From the NCBI RefSeq assembly GCF_040939455.1, contig NC_134112.1:17758501-17822500 (forward strand): a DNA stretch of 64,000 bases, written 5' to 3'. This DNA is from Microcebus murinus (lineage: Eukaryota; Chordata; Mammalia; Primates; Cheirogaleidae). The notes beneath the pieces are model-generated. The model saw nothing but the letters and a program-made list of their open reading frames with translations, made no database searches and was not told where the DNA came from. This document shows, one piece after another, positions 46,280 through 57,405 of the stretch; the first letter of the stretch is position 1, and each line of letters begins with the position of its first letter. The translations under genes and the position numbers were made by a program.

Positions 46280-47352
46280 GAGCAAGTTATTTTTGGTAAC
46301 CTACCATGATGTCAGACTCAATATTTCTAAAATGAAACTGCTATTCTTTCTCTTTAATACTTCCTGCAGGCATGGTTGTACCAGATTAAGTTTCCTGTCA
46401 CATGTCTTACTCAGCAGCCGTCAGTGCCTCACCATTGTGCATAAGATAAAATGCAAATTCTTTTCCTGATATTGACACCCCAGACAGGCTAGTTCATTTA
46501 AAATCACCCAAGCAGGCCTTCTACTTAATTCCATTAGGTTTTTGGTCAAATGTTCCTACCTTCTGAAATGTTCCATCTACTTTTTTCCATTTTTAATTTA
46601 TTATTTTTATTTATTTACTTATTTATTTTATTCAGGGGAAGACTGGATACTTTTTTTAATTTTTAATTTTTTGAGATAGAGTCTCACTCTGTTGCCCAGG
46701 CTAGAGTGCTCTGGTGTCAGCCTAGCTCACAGCAACCTCAAACTCCTGGGCTCTAGCAATCCTCCTGCCTCAGCCTCCTGAGAAGCTGAGACTAGAGGCA
46801 TGTGCCACCATGCCTGGCTAATTTTTTCTATTTTTTGGTAGAGATGGGGTCTCGCTCTTGCTCAGACTGGTTTCGAACTCCTGACCTCAAGTGATCCTCC
46901 CACCTCGGCCTCCCAGAGTGCTAGGATTACAGGCTTGAAGCACCACTCCCAACCCTACTTTTTTTCCATTTATTTTTTTCTACAAATACTTAAATTGCTC
47001 TTCAAACTTAACCCAGATGTTTGCAGGGTTTCCCCCTCATTTCCTTGAATTCTCTACTCAAATGTCACCACATGGGTGAGGCTTTTCATTAACATCCCAA
47101 TAAGTATTGCAAGAAGCCACCCTGCTCACCTCCCCAATACTTCCTATTGCCATTCCCCATTTTATTTTTCTGTATAGCACTTATCACCGTACACCGTTTA
47201 TTTATTCATGTCTTGTTCATCTGCATCCATGAGGGCAAGAATTTTTGTCACTTTTGTTCATTGCTAGAATCCTCAGCAACCAGAAGAAGTCCTGGCACAC
47301 AGCAGGCACACAGTAAATATTTACGGATTAAATAAGTAAGTGAATGAACTCT
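46280..47352 (+). mobile_element. L2 LINE split by an Alu
   Basis: Left part: 'gtcagactcaatatttctaaaatgaaact', 'gcctcaccattgtgcataagataaaatgcaaattc'. Right part after the Alu: 'actcaaatgtcaccac', 'cttatcaccgtacaccg', 'gagggcaagaatttttgtc', 'tggcacacagcaggcacacagtaaatattta...gtgaatgaa'. The two halves are collinear L2. Confidence 0.78.
46669..46955 (-). repeat. Alu SINE, antisense, nested in L2
   Basis: 'gagatagagtctcactctgttgcccaggctagagtg' through 'gtctcgctcttgctcagactggtttcgaactcctgacctcaag' to 'gattacaggcttgaagcaccactcccaacc'. It lies between the two L2 halves. Confidence 0.93.
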
Positions 47353-47359
47353 GAAAACA

Positions 47360-47560
47360 TGTAAGGGCACTTAGAACATATCATATTAGGCATTCTCCTG
47401 AGCTCTGGAGTGGTGGATATGAACCAAGCCATGTTCTTTTAGAAATTCACAGTTTCTTGGGGAGAAAATGTGAAGTGCAAAAATGAAGTGTTTCCCAAGT
47501 TCAAGTAGAACATGGTGGAGGGAAAAGAAAGGAACGATGCTATGGAGATCCGACTATGTG
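47360..47560 (-). repeat. L2 fragment, antisense
   Basis: 'ttaggcattctcctgagctctggagtggtggatatgaaccaagccatgttcttttagaaattcacagtttcttgggg' follows the antisense L2 tail. Confidence 0.5.
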
Positions 47561-47564
47561 CAGG

Positions 47565-47775
47565 TGCATTCACATGTCTGGTCTCACTTAAGCCTCACAG
47601 TAATATAATCTGATAGGTTTCATTATTCTCAATTTGCAGACAAGAAAATTGAGGCTCAGGAAAGTTATATAATCTCTCCCAATGCTTATGCTAGTAGGTG
47701 GTTAAAATCAGAAGGGATCTAAATTTAGGTCTTCGTTGCAAAAACCAGTATGCTTTGCACTATACTAGGTTGCCT
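47565..47775 (-). repeat. MIR SINE, antisense
   Basis: 'ctcacttaagcctcacagtaatataatctgataggtttcattattctcaatttgcagacaagaaaattgaggctcagg' is the antisense MIR. Confidence 0.85.
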
Positions 47776-47959
47776 TTCAAGTCATTAGGGAGCAAATATG
47801 TTTGGTTTAACCTGAGGTAGGCATCATGGAATAGGTGATAAAATACTCACTATATCCAGAGCTGTGTTCTCTATATGCTAGTACCATTGGAGTGAATAAA
47901 ACAAAGTTCTTGTTTCCATGGAGTTTTCAGTCTCTAAATAATTTTGTGTGATATCGGGA

Positions 47960-48130
47960 AAAAACAGTATATTTAGAGTTATGACTTTATCATTTTCTAG
48001 CTGAGCACCTTGAAGAGGTCACTTAATGTCTCTGAATCTCAATTGCTAATATTTAGAATAGGAATAACTACTCATCTCACCAAAATATGTTGTTGTGAGG
48101 CTCCAATAAGATGAAAATACTTTAAACTAT
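47960..48130 (+). repeat. MIR SINE
   Basis: 'cattttctagctgagcaccttgaagaggtcacttaatgtctctgaatctcaattgctaatatttagaataggaataa' matches the MIR core. An antisense L2-like patch lies at 47830-47945. Confidence 0.65.
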
Positions 48131-48984
48131 GAAGCATTAGATATTGTGTTTCAGTAAATTTAAGATGTCATTGATTTTAAGAAACACAATTATATTGTTT
48201 GTCTACATTAAGAAAGAAAAAATTCTACCAATTATGATATGTCATTGATTGTAAGATCTATTCAGATTTTAGGAATGTCAAAATGTACCAAAAAATTGTG
48301 CATCTTAGAATTGTTGAAACATGCTATAAGAAAGCTATTATTATCATTCCCTATGGTACCTAACATATGGTACATATTCAGAGAGGAATGGATTTAGCAG
48401 GATACATTGGTGATGAATGAGATAGGTGACAAAACCTATTTCTTAGAAATTTTCCAAGGTTCTTTCTATCTTTTGATGCAATTTTTTTTTTCCTGGATAA
48501 AGTCATTACAGCCATTTTCTATGCTGTAGAATTTTGGAGCACCAGTCACCTATTTTCCCTTGTGGTCCCTCGAACAGAGCCACCATACTATTCCAGAGCA
48601 CTATCTGTGGTCTGTTATGTGAGAGAGAAATGAATTTCTTGCTTGTTTAATGAGTAAAGTCTCTGTGCCAAGCCCATACTTAACTAATAGATCCACACTG
48701 TACAGTCTCCTCTTCATGAAACCTTACCAGTATCAGGAAAAGAGGTACTTTACTAGAACAATTTATTTAATCATGTGGGCATTGCTAGTCATGTAATTGA
48801 GATCTCTCTTCTTCTCTCTTTATCTTCCCTCTTCCTCTTCTTTTTCTGCTCCCCTCCCACCCCCTCTGGCCCCTGTCCTTTTTCTGCTTTGGCTCTTAGA
48901 AAACTCAAAGACAGATCTGTCGTTCTTCATAATGTTCTCACATCAGCTTCACCTTTTTGTTTTTTTATCTGACCTTCATTTTTC
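48131..48984. other. intergenic, unique
   Basis: No clear repeat. A pyrimidine-rich tract lies at 48800-48870. No gene. Confidence 0.5.
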
Positions 48985-50270
48985 CTTTCTCCCAAATCTT
49001 AACCTAATTTTCCCAACATTTCATTATAAAAACTTTCAAATATCCAGAAAAGATGAAAGAATTTTATAGTTAACACCCATATACCTACCATCTGGACTCT
49101 ACAACCTTTCACTGTACTTGCTTTATCATGTATCTACTCATGTAGCCATCCCTCTATTCAATCATCAATCCATTTTATTTTTTGCTATATTTCAAAGGAA
49201 GCTGCAAACATCTATACACTTTACCTCGAAACATTTTAGTATGTATATCATTAACTAGGTTTCAATATTTGATTACATACAGTTCTTCTTCGTTTTGTGT
49301 GTGTGTGTGTGTGTGTTGTTTTTTTTTTAGTGAGGTAAAACTTGTATACAGCAAAGTATCTTAAGTGTAACATTCAATGATTTTTGACAAATGGAAACAT
49401 TTTTATAACATAAATTCTTATGAGGATACGGAATATTACTATCATTCTAGAAAATGTCCTCATGTCCCTTCTCTCATTCTCATAACCTCAGAGGTAACCA
49501 CTGTTCTGATTTTTCTCTCACCATAGACTAGTTTTGCCCATTTTAGCACTTCATATAAATGGAATCACACAGTTTGTACTTTTATATTCACTCAGCATAA
49601 TGTTTTAAAGATTCATCCACACTAGTTATGTTTATCAGAATTTGTTTCTTTATATTACTGAGTAGTATCCCCTTGTATGATTATATCTCAGTTTGTTTAG
49701 CAATTAAAGATTTTGTGTAAATCTCAATGGAAATGCTTTCGTAACTCTTGGCCACAAACCTAGGAGAGGAATTGCTGGGACACAGGGTAGGTGTATGTTT
49801 AGTTTCATAAGAAATTGTCAGACATTTTCCCAAAGTGGTTGCACCATCGGTGGTGACTGAAAGTTCAGGTTGTTCTATGTTCTCTTGACATTTAGTATAG
49901 TCAGTCAATCTTTTTGTTTTTATCTTAGCCATTCCTGTGGGTAGTAGTATTGTACTGTGGCTTTAATTTGCAATTTGCTAATGATTAATGATGTCGAGCA
50001 TCTTTTAAAGTGCTTATGGGCCATTTATGTATCTTCCTTCGTGAAGTGTTTGAGTCAATCCAAATTGTTTTCTTTTTTTTAATTTTTGAGATATATGAGC
50101 TCTTTACATACTCTAGATACCAATTCTTTATCAGATGTATGTTTTGCAAATATTTTGCCTTATTCTATGGATTGTTTTCTGAATTCAAATATGACCTGTG
50201 TTTTGATCTGTGTTCCCTTTGGCTTTGGCGTCATTATTGATTTTCCTGTTTTTTCAGTAGTGGTGACAGG
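48985..50270 (-). mobile_element. L1M, antisense, about 1.3 kb
   Basis: 'cattataaaaactttcaaatatccagaaaagatgaaagaattttatagttaacacccatatacc' (3' end), then 'ggaatcacacagtttgtacttttatattcactcagcataatg', 'ctttaatttgcaatttgctaatgattaatgatgtcgagcatctttt', and 'caattctttatcagatgtatgttttgcaaatattttgcc'. These are antisense ORF2 and 3'-UTR landmarks of an old L1. A (TG)n run lies at 49296-49317. Confidence 0.75.
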
Positions 50271-50750
50271 CTACCAGGCACTGACTTGCCCGTGATGATG
50301 ATTAGCTTGCTCCTGCTGGGCCTTCTGGAGATGTGAGACAAGACAGGAAGGTGCTTGGGAGGACCGTCTGTAGGTCTGGAGTGCTCTCCGTGGGTTGATA
50401 GGCCTCCAGACTCATCTTCAACACTCTGGAAGAACATTTGTGCTCAGAAGTTTTTGAAAGTGGAGCTGTTAGGCTGTGATGAGTTCTGGAAACAGCAGAG
50501 CTATGCTCTGGTTCTTTCGGTACATTTGATTCTGGTTTCTCACTTCTGAATAGGTGCCACTGGCAAAGAGGAGCCTCTGCTTCTGTTTCCTTCTAGGTTT
50601 CTTCTACCTTTTCCTGCTCTGCTCAGCAAAGAGAATAGGCTTTGGAATCAGACTTTGTGTGTTTGTATAGAGTCTGTGTTTACATATTATTTATAAAAGC
50701 AATTTTTTCTGGTTATAAAAGTGATATAAGCTCTTTGTCAAAAACTGTGA

Positions 50751-50756
<6 letters not shown>
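50271..50756. other. intergenic, unique
   Basis: Includes about 300 bp of moderately GC sequence (50280-50640) with no recognisable repeat. No gene supported. Confidence 0.45.

Positions 50757-50797
<41 letters not shown>
50757..50797 (+). repeat. (TA)n microsatellite
   Basis: About 41 bp of uninterrupted TA repeat. Confidence 0.98.
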
Positions 50798-50800
<3 letters not shown>

Positions 50801-51144
50801 CGAGAGTACAAATCAGCCATAGTCTAACATGCAGAGATAAGCCCTGGTAACATTTTCATCAACCTTGGTTTTAAATCTCTGTTCTGTGTCTTACCAGCTT
50901 GACGCCTCTTTGAGTCTCATTTCTCATGTAGGAATTGGTGTAACACCCCCCTCACAGACAAGCTATGAAAATGAAAGACAGTGTTTGCAAAATCTTTGGC
51001 AAATAGATCTTTAATAACTATAAATTCACTAAATGATGCTGTTGAATGGCGTAGGAAGTGAGTGAGTGGTAGGGAAAAAGAAATCTCAGTTCCTTTTTTT
51101 CCATCGCTTTTAAGTTCTGCTATTAAATTCCTTTAAAGCAGGCA

Positions 51145-51362
51145 AAACTAGAGGGATAGAAAACGGATTGGTGATTGCCAAGTGCTAAGGGCAAGGGAGG
51201 GCTTAGTTACAATGGGGCAAGAGGGAATTTTGAGACAATTAAACTGTTCCATATCTTGATGGTGGTGATAACGACACAACTATATGCAATGGTTAGAACT
51301 CATAGAACTATATACCAAAAGGGTGAATTTTATTGTATATAAATTAAAGCTGACTTTTAAAA
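51145..51362 (+). mobile_element. L1M 3'-UTR fragment
   Basis: 'gattggtgattgccaagtgctaagggcaagggaggg', 'tgttccatatcttgatggtggtgata', 'agaactcatagaactatataccaaaagggtgaattttattgtatataaatt' match old L1 3' UTRs. Confidence 0.7.
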
Positions 51363-52065
51363 ATACTCCTTTAAAGCAAAGTCTTAAATTTCTTCATGAT
51401 TTTAAAATAGTCCTTCCAACTCCGCTCAAGCTTTCTTCTCCCATTTATCTCTTTTCTAGATTCTTGAGGGTTTGTTTTTTTTTTTTTACCTTCTTGATGG
51501 CATTTTGAATGCTTGTTTAGCTTTCCTGTAAATTGTCATACTGGACTCTTTGTTCCCAGCCTCCCAACTTTGCTGCATATTTTATTCCCCTCTTTTGAAT
51601 CGCCACTCTGTTGAGCCAGCCTCAGCTGTGCTTAACAAACAAAATGTATGGCTGTTTCACTTGCTCTTTTTGTGCCAGTGAAGGTCTGATCAAGGCAACT
51701 AATTATAGTGAGTGAGATAAGAGAAAAGCTGATCCTGAGTCCTGTGTCATGGGTAAACAGAAGTCCTTTAATCTTCTCGATTGTTCCTTCCACTGTGAAC
51801 ACAGCACTTGGAACAATTTTTAAGCTCAAAAATAAATGTAACACAAGCCCACGGTGGAGCTTCTTATAGCCTCTTATTGTAGCTCCTTTAAAAGATGTTC
51901 AGCTATTTAAGGATATGTGTGGATCATATATCCTGAATTTTCCAGGACAGTCTGGATTTTAAATATTCCATGACAAGTTCTAAGACACTCATATTCAGTA
52001 GAACAGACAGCGGGTCTTGATTTTAGTTCATAAAATATAGTTGCCAAATTCATAAGTAAAATTTA
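51363..52065. other. intergenic, unique
   Basis: A T-run at 51475-51487. No gene seen. Confidence 0.45.
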
Positions 52066-52260
52066 TTCATTTGCTCTTTATCTATTTTTCCATTCTGCAA
52101 GTTATTTACTGAGCACCTACTACTTAGTGCCAGGCTCTCAAATAGGTTCTGGAGAAAGAGAGATAAATAGAATTATTCTTGGGAAGCTAATATCATTTCA
52201 TCTGGGGGATAAATAGTCTAGCAAATGAATTCAGTTTCTCCAGGGAATAACTGTAAATAG
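52066..52260 (-). repeat. L2 3' end, antisense
   Basis: 'ctgcaagttatttactgagcacctactacttagtgccaggctctcaaataggttctgga' and 'gagataaatagaattattctt' are the antisense L2 tail. Confidence 0.75.
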
Positions 52261-52277
52261 GAAAAGGCCAAATATAA

Positions 52278-52813
52278 GGCAATTCATGAACAATATGATT
52301 TATTGAGAAAATTTTAAAACTTTATTGTATACATGTATATAGTTTAATCGTATAGTAATATACACTTGTTTTCTAGCACTAGTATTTAAGAAGATCTCAT
52401 TGGACTGCTATCTGTAAAAAATATAATAAATTATATTTACATATATGTTTATATATGTATATTTTTTAAATAGGAGAGACTGTGCTCTAATCGCAGTGCT
52501 TTTGCTAGTAGAGGTTTTGGTTAGTAATCTTCCTCTTACTAGCTTGGCAATTCATGAACAATATGATTCATTGAGAAAATTTTAAAACTTTATTGTATAT
52601 ATGTATACAGTTTAATCAAATAAGTAATATACACTTGTTTTCTAGCACTAGTATTAGGAAGATCTCATTGGACAGCAATCTATAAAAAATATAATAAATT
52701 ATATTATATATACATACATATTTATATTTTTTAAGTAGGAGAGACTGTGCTCTAACCCCAGTGCTTTTGCTAGTAGAGCTTTAGGTTAGTAATCTTCTTT
52801 TCACTAGCTTGAC
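52278..52813. repeat. 268-bp tandem duplication (two copies)
   Basis: Copy 1 (52278-52545) and copy 2 (52546-52813) both start GGCAATTCATGAACAATATG and share order throughout ('ttttctagcactagta', 'gaagatctcattgga', 'aggagagactgtgctctaa', 'gtgcttttgctagtagag', 'actagctt'). They differ by scattered substitutions and small indels, mainly in the TA-rich middle, so the duplication is not very recent. Confidence 0.95.
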
Positions 52814-52824
52814 AACCTTGCAAT

Positions 52825-53065
52825 TACTTCCAATAACAGCTGGAACGTACTGAGTCCTGCCAAATGCCAGGTAATTTGCACGCGCCCTTTCTATTGCTCA
52901 TACAACTCAGTGGAGTAGGCATCATTCTCCCCATTTTGTAGACTAGGTGGAGGTGGGTTTTAGAGAGGGTGAGTGACCTGCCAGGGCCACCAGCTGCCTG
53001 GAGGTGGAGGGCAATCTAATCCGCATCTGCCTGACTGAAAGTAGTGTGCTCTTTTCCAAGCCACA
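52825..53065 (-). repeat. MIR SINE, antisense
   Basis: 'tcatacaactcagtggagtaggcatcattctccccattttgtagactaggtggaggtgggttttagagagggtgagtgacctgccagggccaccagctg' is the antisense MIR. Confidence 0.8.
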
Positions 53066-53635
53066 CAGCCCTCATTGTTGGCATGCTTTAAACTGTGTAT
53101 CTGGCATGCATTTATTTAAATCTCCGTGGCCACCGGAAAAGAAAGTGAGAAAGGGGGAAGTAATTAGGATGCAGTTATTGCCAAAGCAACCCTTGTAATC
53201 CAATATTCTCGCTGCAGCCAGAACGCTCCATTTAAATGCCAATTGGGCTGTCTCTCCGCTGCCAAGGAACCTTTCTGGGGCTCCAGTCAGTTTTAGGCAC
53301 ACCAGGCTAAACTATTTATCTGTACTCTGCCCCAGAGTCACCCTAGCCACGCAGGTCTCTCTGCGTCTTTTTCTCCCTCCCGTGTGCTCTCTCCCCTCTC
53401 CACACCTTCCCTCATGAGGTTCATTTGGCCCTGAAGACTCCCAGAAGCCCTCTCGCCTCTCCAATCTGCCCCTGGCTCTCAGGGCCCTGTGGCCACCTTC
53501 AGAAAACCTACCCCTGCTGCGTTGTCAGTCATCAACCTTCCTGGCTTATGCTTACCCATGCACCTGCGAGGCCCCTTCATGGAGGCCACTATCAGATTGT
53601 CATTTACAGGTAGACACAATCTGATTCTGTGACAG
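53066..53635. other. repeat-free block, candidate conserved non-coding element
   Basis: The first part (53070-53310) has no recognisable repeat. It is rich in homeodomain-like cores (ATTTAAAT at 53115-53122, TAATTA near 53161, ATTTAAATG near 53232). The right part is pyrimidine-rich. Function is inferred from composition only. Confidence 0.4.
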
Positions 53636-53965
53636 TGTCTCCTCCAGGAACCAGTTCTAGGAGGGCAGGGACTCTGCAGCTTTTGCCCATCATTACTCTA
53701 GCCCCTAGCACTGTGTGGGCACAGAGCAGGCACTGAAAGACAATAGCTGAAAGAATGACTCTTTCAGATATCGCAATCTTTCCTGTCACCCCTGCTAGGT
53801 TAGGACCCCCGGTTCTGCTCCCAGTAGGACCCTGAACTTTTCCTCCCTAGTCCTGTAATTATATACTCGCCTGATTATTTCATTATGTGTCTCCTCCCCA
53901 TTGGGGCTCAGCGCGGTCCCCACACATAATGTGCCCCCAATACATTTTTGTTGAGTGAATGAGCT
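53636..53965 (+). repeat. L2 3'-end fragments
   Basis: Two patches: 'ctaggagggcagggactctgcagc...agcccctagcactgtgtgggcacagagcaggcactgaaa' (53655-53760) and 'cacataatgtgcccccaatacatttttgttgagtgaatgag' (53921-53963). Confidence 0.6.
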
Positions 53966-55365
53966 TGGGAAAGTACTGATTTAAAAGGGCGTGATTCAGA
54001 AGTCAGAGTGTAAAGACTACGAAAAGTGGCTCATTATCTACTAATTCAAATTATATTAATAAATCATCCGGTGGTAGTATTAGCAACTTCCAAGAGGAAT
54101 AAAACATTATTGCTACGAACAATGCCCAAGGAAATCCTTCGCGCTTGCCCGAATCCCCTTCCTGTGATAGAATCAGTCTCTGGCCATGAAGGTAAATTAC
54201 TTCTGTTCCAGGCTGAGGTTGATATTCCTTGCAAGGGTTAAGTTTCAGGAGCTCTCCCTTGTGGACTCCCTTCCAAAGCACTGGGAGGGGCCCTTGCAAT
54301 GTGTATGCAGGGTCACATGTTTTTGTAAAATTGGCAAAAGTAGGATACTTTAAATCACACTTAGTCAAGGCTGCTGTCTTGTTCCCCTCTGACTTCCCTT
54401 CTATCACCTTGTCAGAGGGATTAGAGTGGCCAGGGGTCTCTTGGGGTCCGGCTAAGGGGAAGTTGAATTGGGAACACATTTAGTTTGACTTTAGTGGAGT
54501 GTATTTATGTGATTCAGAGACACTTCGGTGTCTATTTAAGCCATTGCTAGTAGTCTCAGTGTCAGAATGGCTTCTGGGAATTCGCCTACTGCCCACTGTG
54601 ACAACTCACCTGGGATTGTGACACCAACGTGGTGCCCAGGATCAATGAGGATCCTTCTGAACCTCGTGCTTCGGTGCTGTGGGTGTGGCATTATCGGTGG
54701 TGGCTTCTCTACCAAGCCTGTACCTCCTGATTTCCTGAAAAAGACCTTTTGATCTTCACTCCTCCAGCCCATCCAGTGGCAGTGCCAGTATCTGAGCCCC
54801 TTACCTTCTCATTCTTTCAAGTTATTACCTGAAATACCAGGAGAGGCTTCTCTTCTCCCAGCTGCATGCCAACAGGGGGCCAGCGCTCTGGCTGTGGCAT
54901 CTGTGCAGTTTGCACGGCAGAGCCACCTCTCTGGCCTTCCACGCCAGGCCCCCTCTTCTGCTCCCTTGTCCTCCTCAAGCGTCCTGTGGAATATGACCCT
55001 GGGGACTGCATGCCAAAAGGCTCGCTACTCTCTCCCCAAGATTCCAGTTAAACCCCCCAAACTGTGCCCTGGAAAAGCAAACTATTCATGAGAGTAACAA
55101 AACCAAGACAACAGGGTGAGGACACAAAAAGAGGAGAACGGGGGAAGAGAGTGATTAAGGAAGGGGACGATGATGGTAGTAGAAGGATGGCTGAGAAAGA
55201 TGCAGAACAGAGAACAAATCCGTGATCTTCCTTTGCCGGGTATGTGAGTGTGGATCCGGGTCATGACAGGATGCTAATGGGCCCTCATCCAGAGCGGGCT
55301 CCATGCCAGGCGCCGAGGCGAGGACGTCACGTGCATCGTCTCTCACCGGGATCACTGCGGTAGTC
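53966..55365. other. intergenic, unique block with a UUCG hairpin
   Basis: About 1.4 kb with no clear repeat. The 142-codon frame on the minus strand (54479..54051) has no recognisable domain. A perfect 6-bp stem with TTCG loop lies at 54518-54533. Its origin, possibly a decayed LTR or retrocopy, is unresolved. Confidence 0.45.
54518..54533. repeat. 6-bp hairpin with C(UUCG)G tetraloop
   Basis: AGACAC, loop TTCG, GTGTCT. As RNA this would be the extra-stable cUUCGg tetraloop type. CTATTTAAG follows directly at 54533-54541. Confidence 0.8.
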
Positions 55366-55878
55366 TCCTAACTGGTTTCCCTGCCTCCGCCCTCGGCCTC
55401 CAGCGTCTATTCTCAACCCAGCAGCCGAGAGATCCTATTAAAATACAAGCCAGGTCATGCCACTCCTCTGCTCAACACCCTCCAGCCTCCTACTCTCTGA
55501 CCTCATTTCCCTCCACTCTGCCACACTGCTCTCGTGGTTGCGGCCGGACTCTCTGTTCCTCAAACATACTAGGCTTGCGCCTGCCTCAGGGCCTCTGCGT
55601 AGGCTGTTCCCTCCGTCTGGAGGGCCATTCCCCTGATCACCCTCCTATCCACAAGGTCACCTCACTCCACCTACAATAGGAACCCTCCCTACGCTCCCTG
55701 CCCCTTTCCCTTCTACCATGACATATGATCTATTTATTTATTTTTGTTGTCTATCTTCTTCCACTAGAATGTGAGCTCTAGGGCAGAGATTTTGTTTGCT
55801 CACTGCTGTATCTCCCTCTTCAAGGATAGAGCCTGCCACATAGTAGGACTATGTTAAATATTTGTTCAACAAATGACC
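55366..55878 (+). mobile_element. L2 LINE 3' region
   Basis: 'tagtctcctaactggtttccctgcctccgccctcggcctccagcgtctattctcaacccagcagccgagagatcctattaaaa', 'gctcaacaccctccagcctcc', 'ctcagggcctctgcgtaggctgttccctccgtctggagggcc', 'tgtgagctctagggcagagattttgttt', 'tgccacatagtaggactatgttaaatatttgttcaa'. A clear L2. Confidence 0.9.
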
Positions 55879-56400
55879 TCATGGTGTAGGTGCTATTTTT
55901 AAGCACATTTTTTTTTTGTTTTTTTGAGACAGAGTCTCACTCTGTTGCCTGGGCTAGAGTGAGTGCCATGGCATCAGCCTAGCTCACAGCAACCTCAGAC
56001 TCCTGGGCTCAAGCAATCCTCCTGCCTGAGCCTCCTGAGTAGCTGGGACTACAGGCATGCGCCACCATGCCTGGCTAATTTTTTCTATATATTTTTAGTT
56101 GTCCAGCCAATTTCTTTCTACTTTTTTAGTAGAGACCAGCTCAGGCTGGTCTCAAATTCCTGAGCTCAAACGATCTGCCCGCCTTGGCCTCCCAGAGTGC
56201 TAGGATTACAGGCATGAGCCACCATGCACACCCGACCTATTAAGCACATTTTTTAGATGATGAAACCTGGGCTTACAGGTGTAAAGTAACTTGCCCAACA
56301 TCACATAGTTTAGTGAAAGAGCAAATGTTGAACCCAGCCCATGTCTGTAAAAGCCTGTGCTCATAAATGCCTCACTGTAGCATGGTCTTTCTCGTGCTAC
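55879..56400 (-). repeat. MIR SINE, antisense, split by an Alu
   Basis: 'cctcatggtgtaggtgctatttttaagcacatt' left of the Alu and 'tttagatgatgaaacctgggcttacaggtgtaaagtaacttgcccaacatcacatag' right of it form one antisense MIR. Confidence 0.75.
55899..56254 (-). repeat. Alu SINE with TSD, antisense
   Basis: TTAAGCACATTTTTT at 55899-55913 is repeated at 56240-56254 around an antisense dimer. It includes 'tatatatttttagttgtccagccaatttctttctac' and the end 'gattacaggcatgagccaccatgc'. It is nested in a MIR. The frame encoding '[21 protein letters not shown]' is Alu-derived. Confidence 0.95.
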
Positions 56401-56967
56401 AAGTCACTCAGCTCAGTATAAGGAAACTGCTTCTCACATCAGCCTTTCTTTACGGTTAACCAGACCACCAAACCTTCAGGTGGCCTTCCTGGGTTGCAAG
56501 CTGAGTATCTGACAGAAGGAGATAAAGAACAAAGTCATAACACACGCACTCTAGGCGGAAGTGAAAGAACAACTTGAAGGCCGTGCACTTGTTGAGACTG
56601 ATCTCACCTGGGCTTTCCCGTGCGGGAAGGGGCTGCCTCCTCAGTGCAGGATCACCCACAGGCGGGCCAAGCACACGGCGGGCACCGGCAAAGCAGGGGC
56701 ACTAAAGTAATCAGACTAACATTACATGCGTAGTAGTTGGCTAGCTGATATTTTCCAAAACATATAAAAGGTGTCACTGTAGGAAAAACCAGAACTTTGC
56801 TGGACTTCCTTACAGGCATTTGTCTGATGGCATTGTTCAATATAAATTACACGTGGGAGCACCCAACTTCTCAGTGCTCAGAGTCTCTGAGCGTCTTGAT
56901 CTGCCCCCACTGATCATAGCTGATGGGGCAGTGGACTCACTTTAGCTATCATGTACTTTCATAAATG

Positions 56968-57010
<43 letters not shown>

Positions 57011-57125
57011 ATTATGTAATGAGAGGTAGATGGGACAAGAACCGTTGCCGTGTAAATCCTTGAGGAATAATAGTGGCATTTTGGGGGAAGGGTGGTCTAA
57101 CCCTGTTATATAACATTGGAGTTGG
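56401..57125. other. intergenic, unique, with (TG)n
   Basis: No gene. A (TG)n run lies at 56971-57005. Confidence 0.5.
56971..57005 (+). repeat. (TG)n microsatellite
   Basis: 35 bp of TG repeat, a purine/pyrimidine alternation. Confidence 0.98.
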
Positions 57126-57129
57126 AGGT

Positions 57130-57405
57130 CTGGAGAGCTCCTATTCCTCCTTCAACACCTTCTCTGATGTTGCCTTTGTGAAGCCTTCTCCATCCACCTA
57201 CCTACCTGCACTCGCCTCCCCCAGCAATTACTCACTCCCTCTTTTGAGCTTCAGGCATGATTCTGTTTATCACATTGCATCATAATAATTTATATTCACT
57301 TCTGATTCCCTGGGAGGCTTAGAACGCTTGGAGTTCTAAGTACATGGTACATGGCTTATTCATACTTGTATTTCACTCATCTTTGTATCTAGCACAGACC
57401 TATTG
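57130..57405 (+). mobile_element. L2 LINE 3' fragment
   Basis: 'ctcctattcctccttcaacaccttctctgatgttgcctttgtgaagccttctccat' and 'cattgcatcataataatttatattcacttctgattccctgggaggct...tctttgtatctagcacagacc' follow the L2 3' region. Confidence 0.65.

Noticed and set aside
54051..54479. 142-codon minus-strand frame
   Set aside because: No recognisable domain, no splice context, and opposite-strand frames of similar length; chance remains the simplest explanation.
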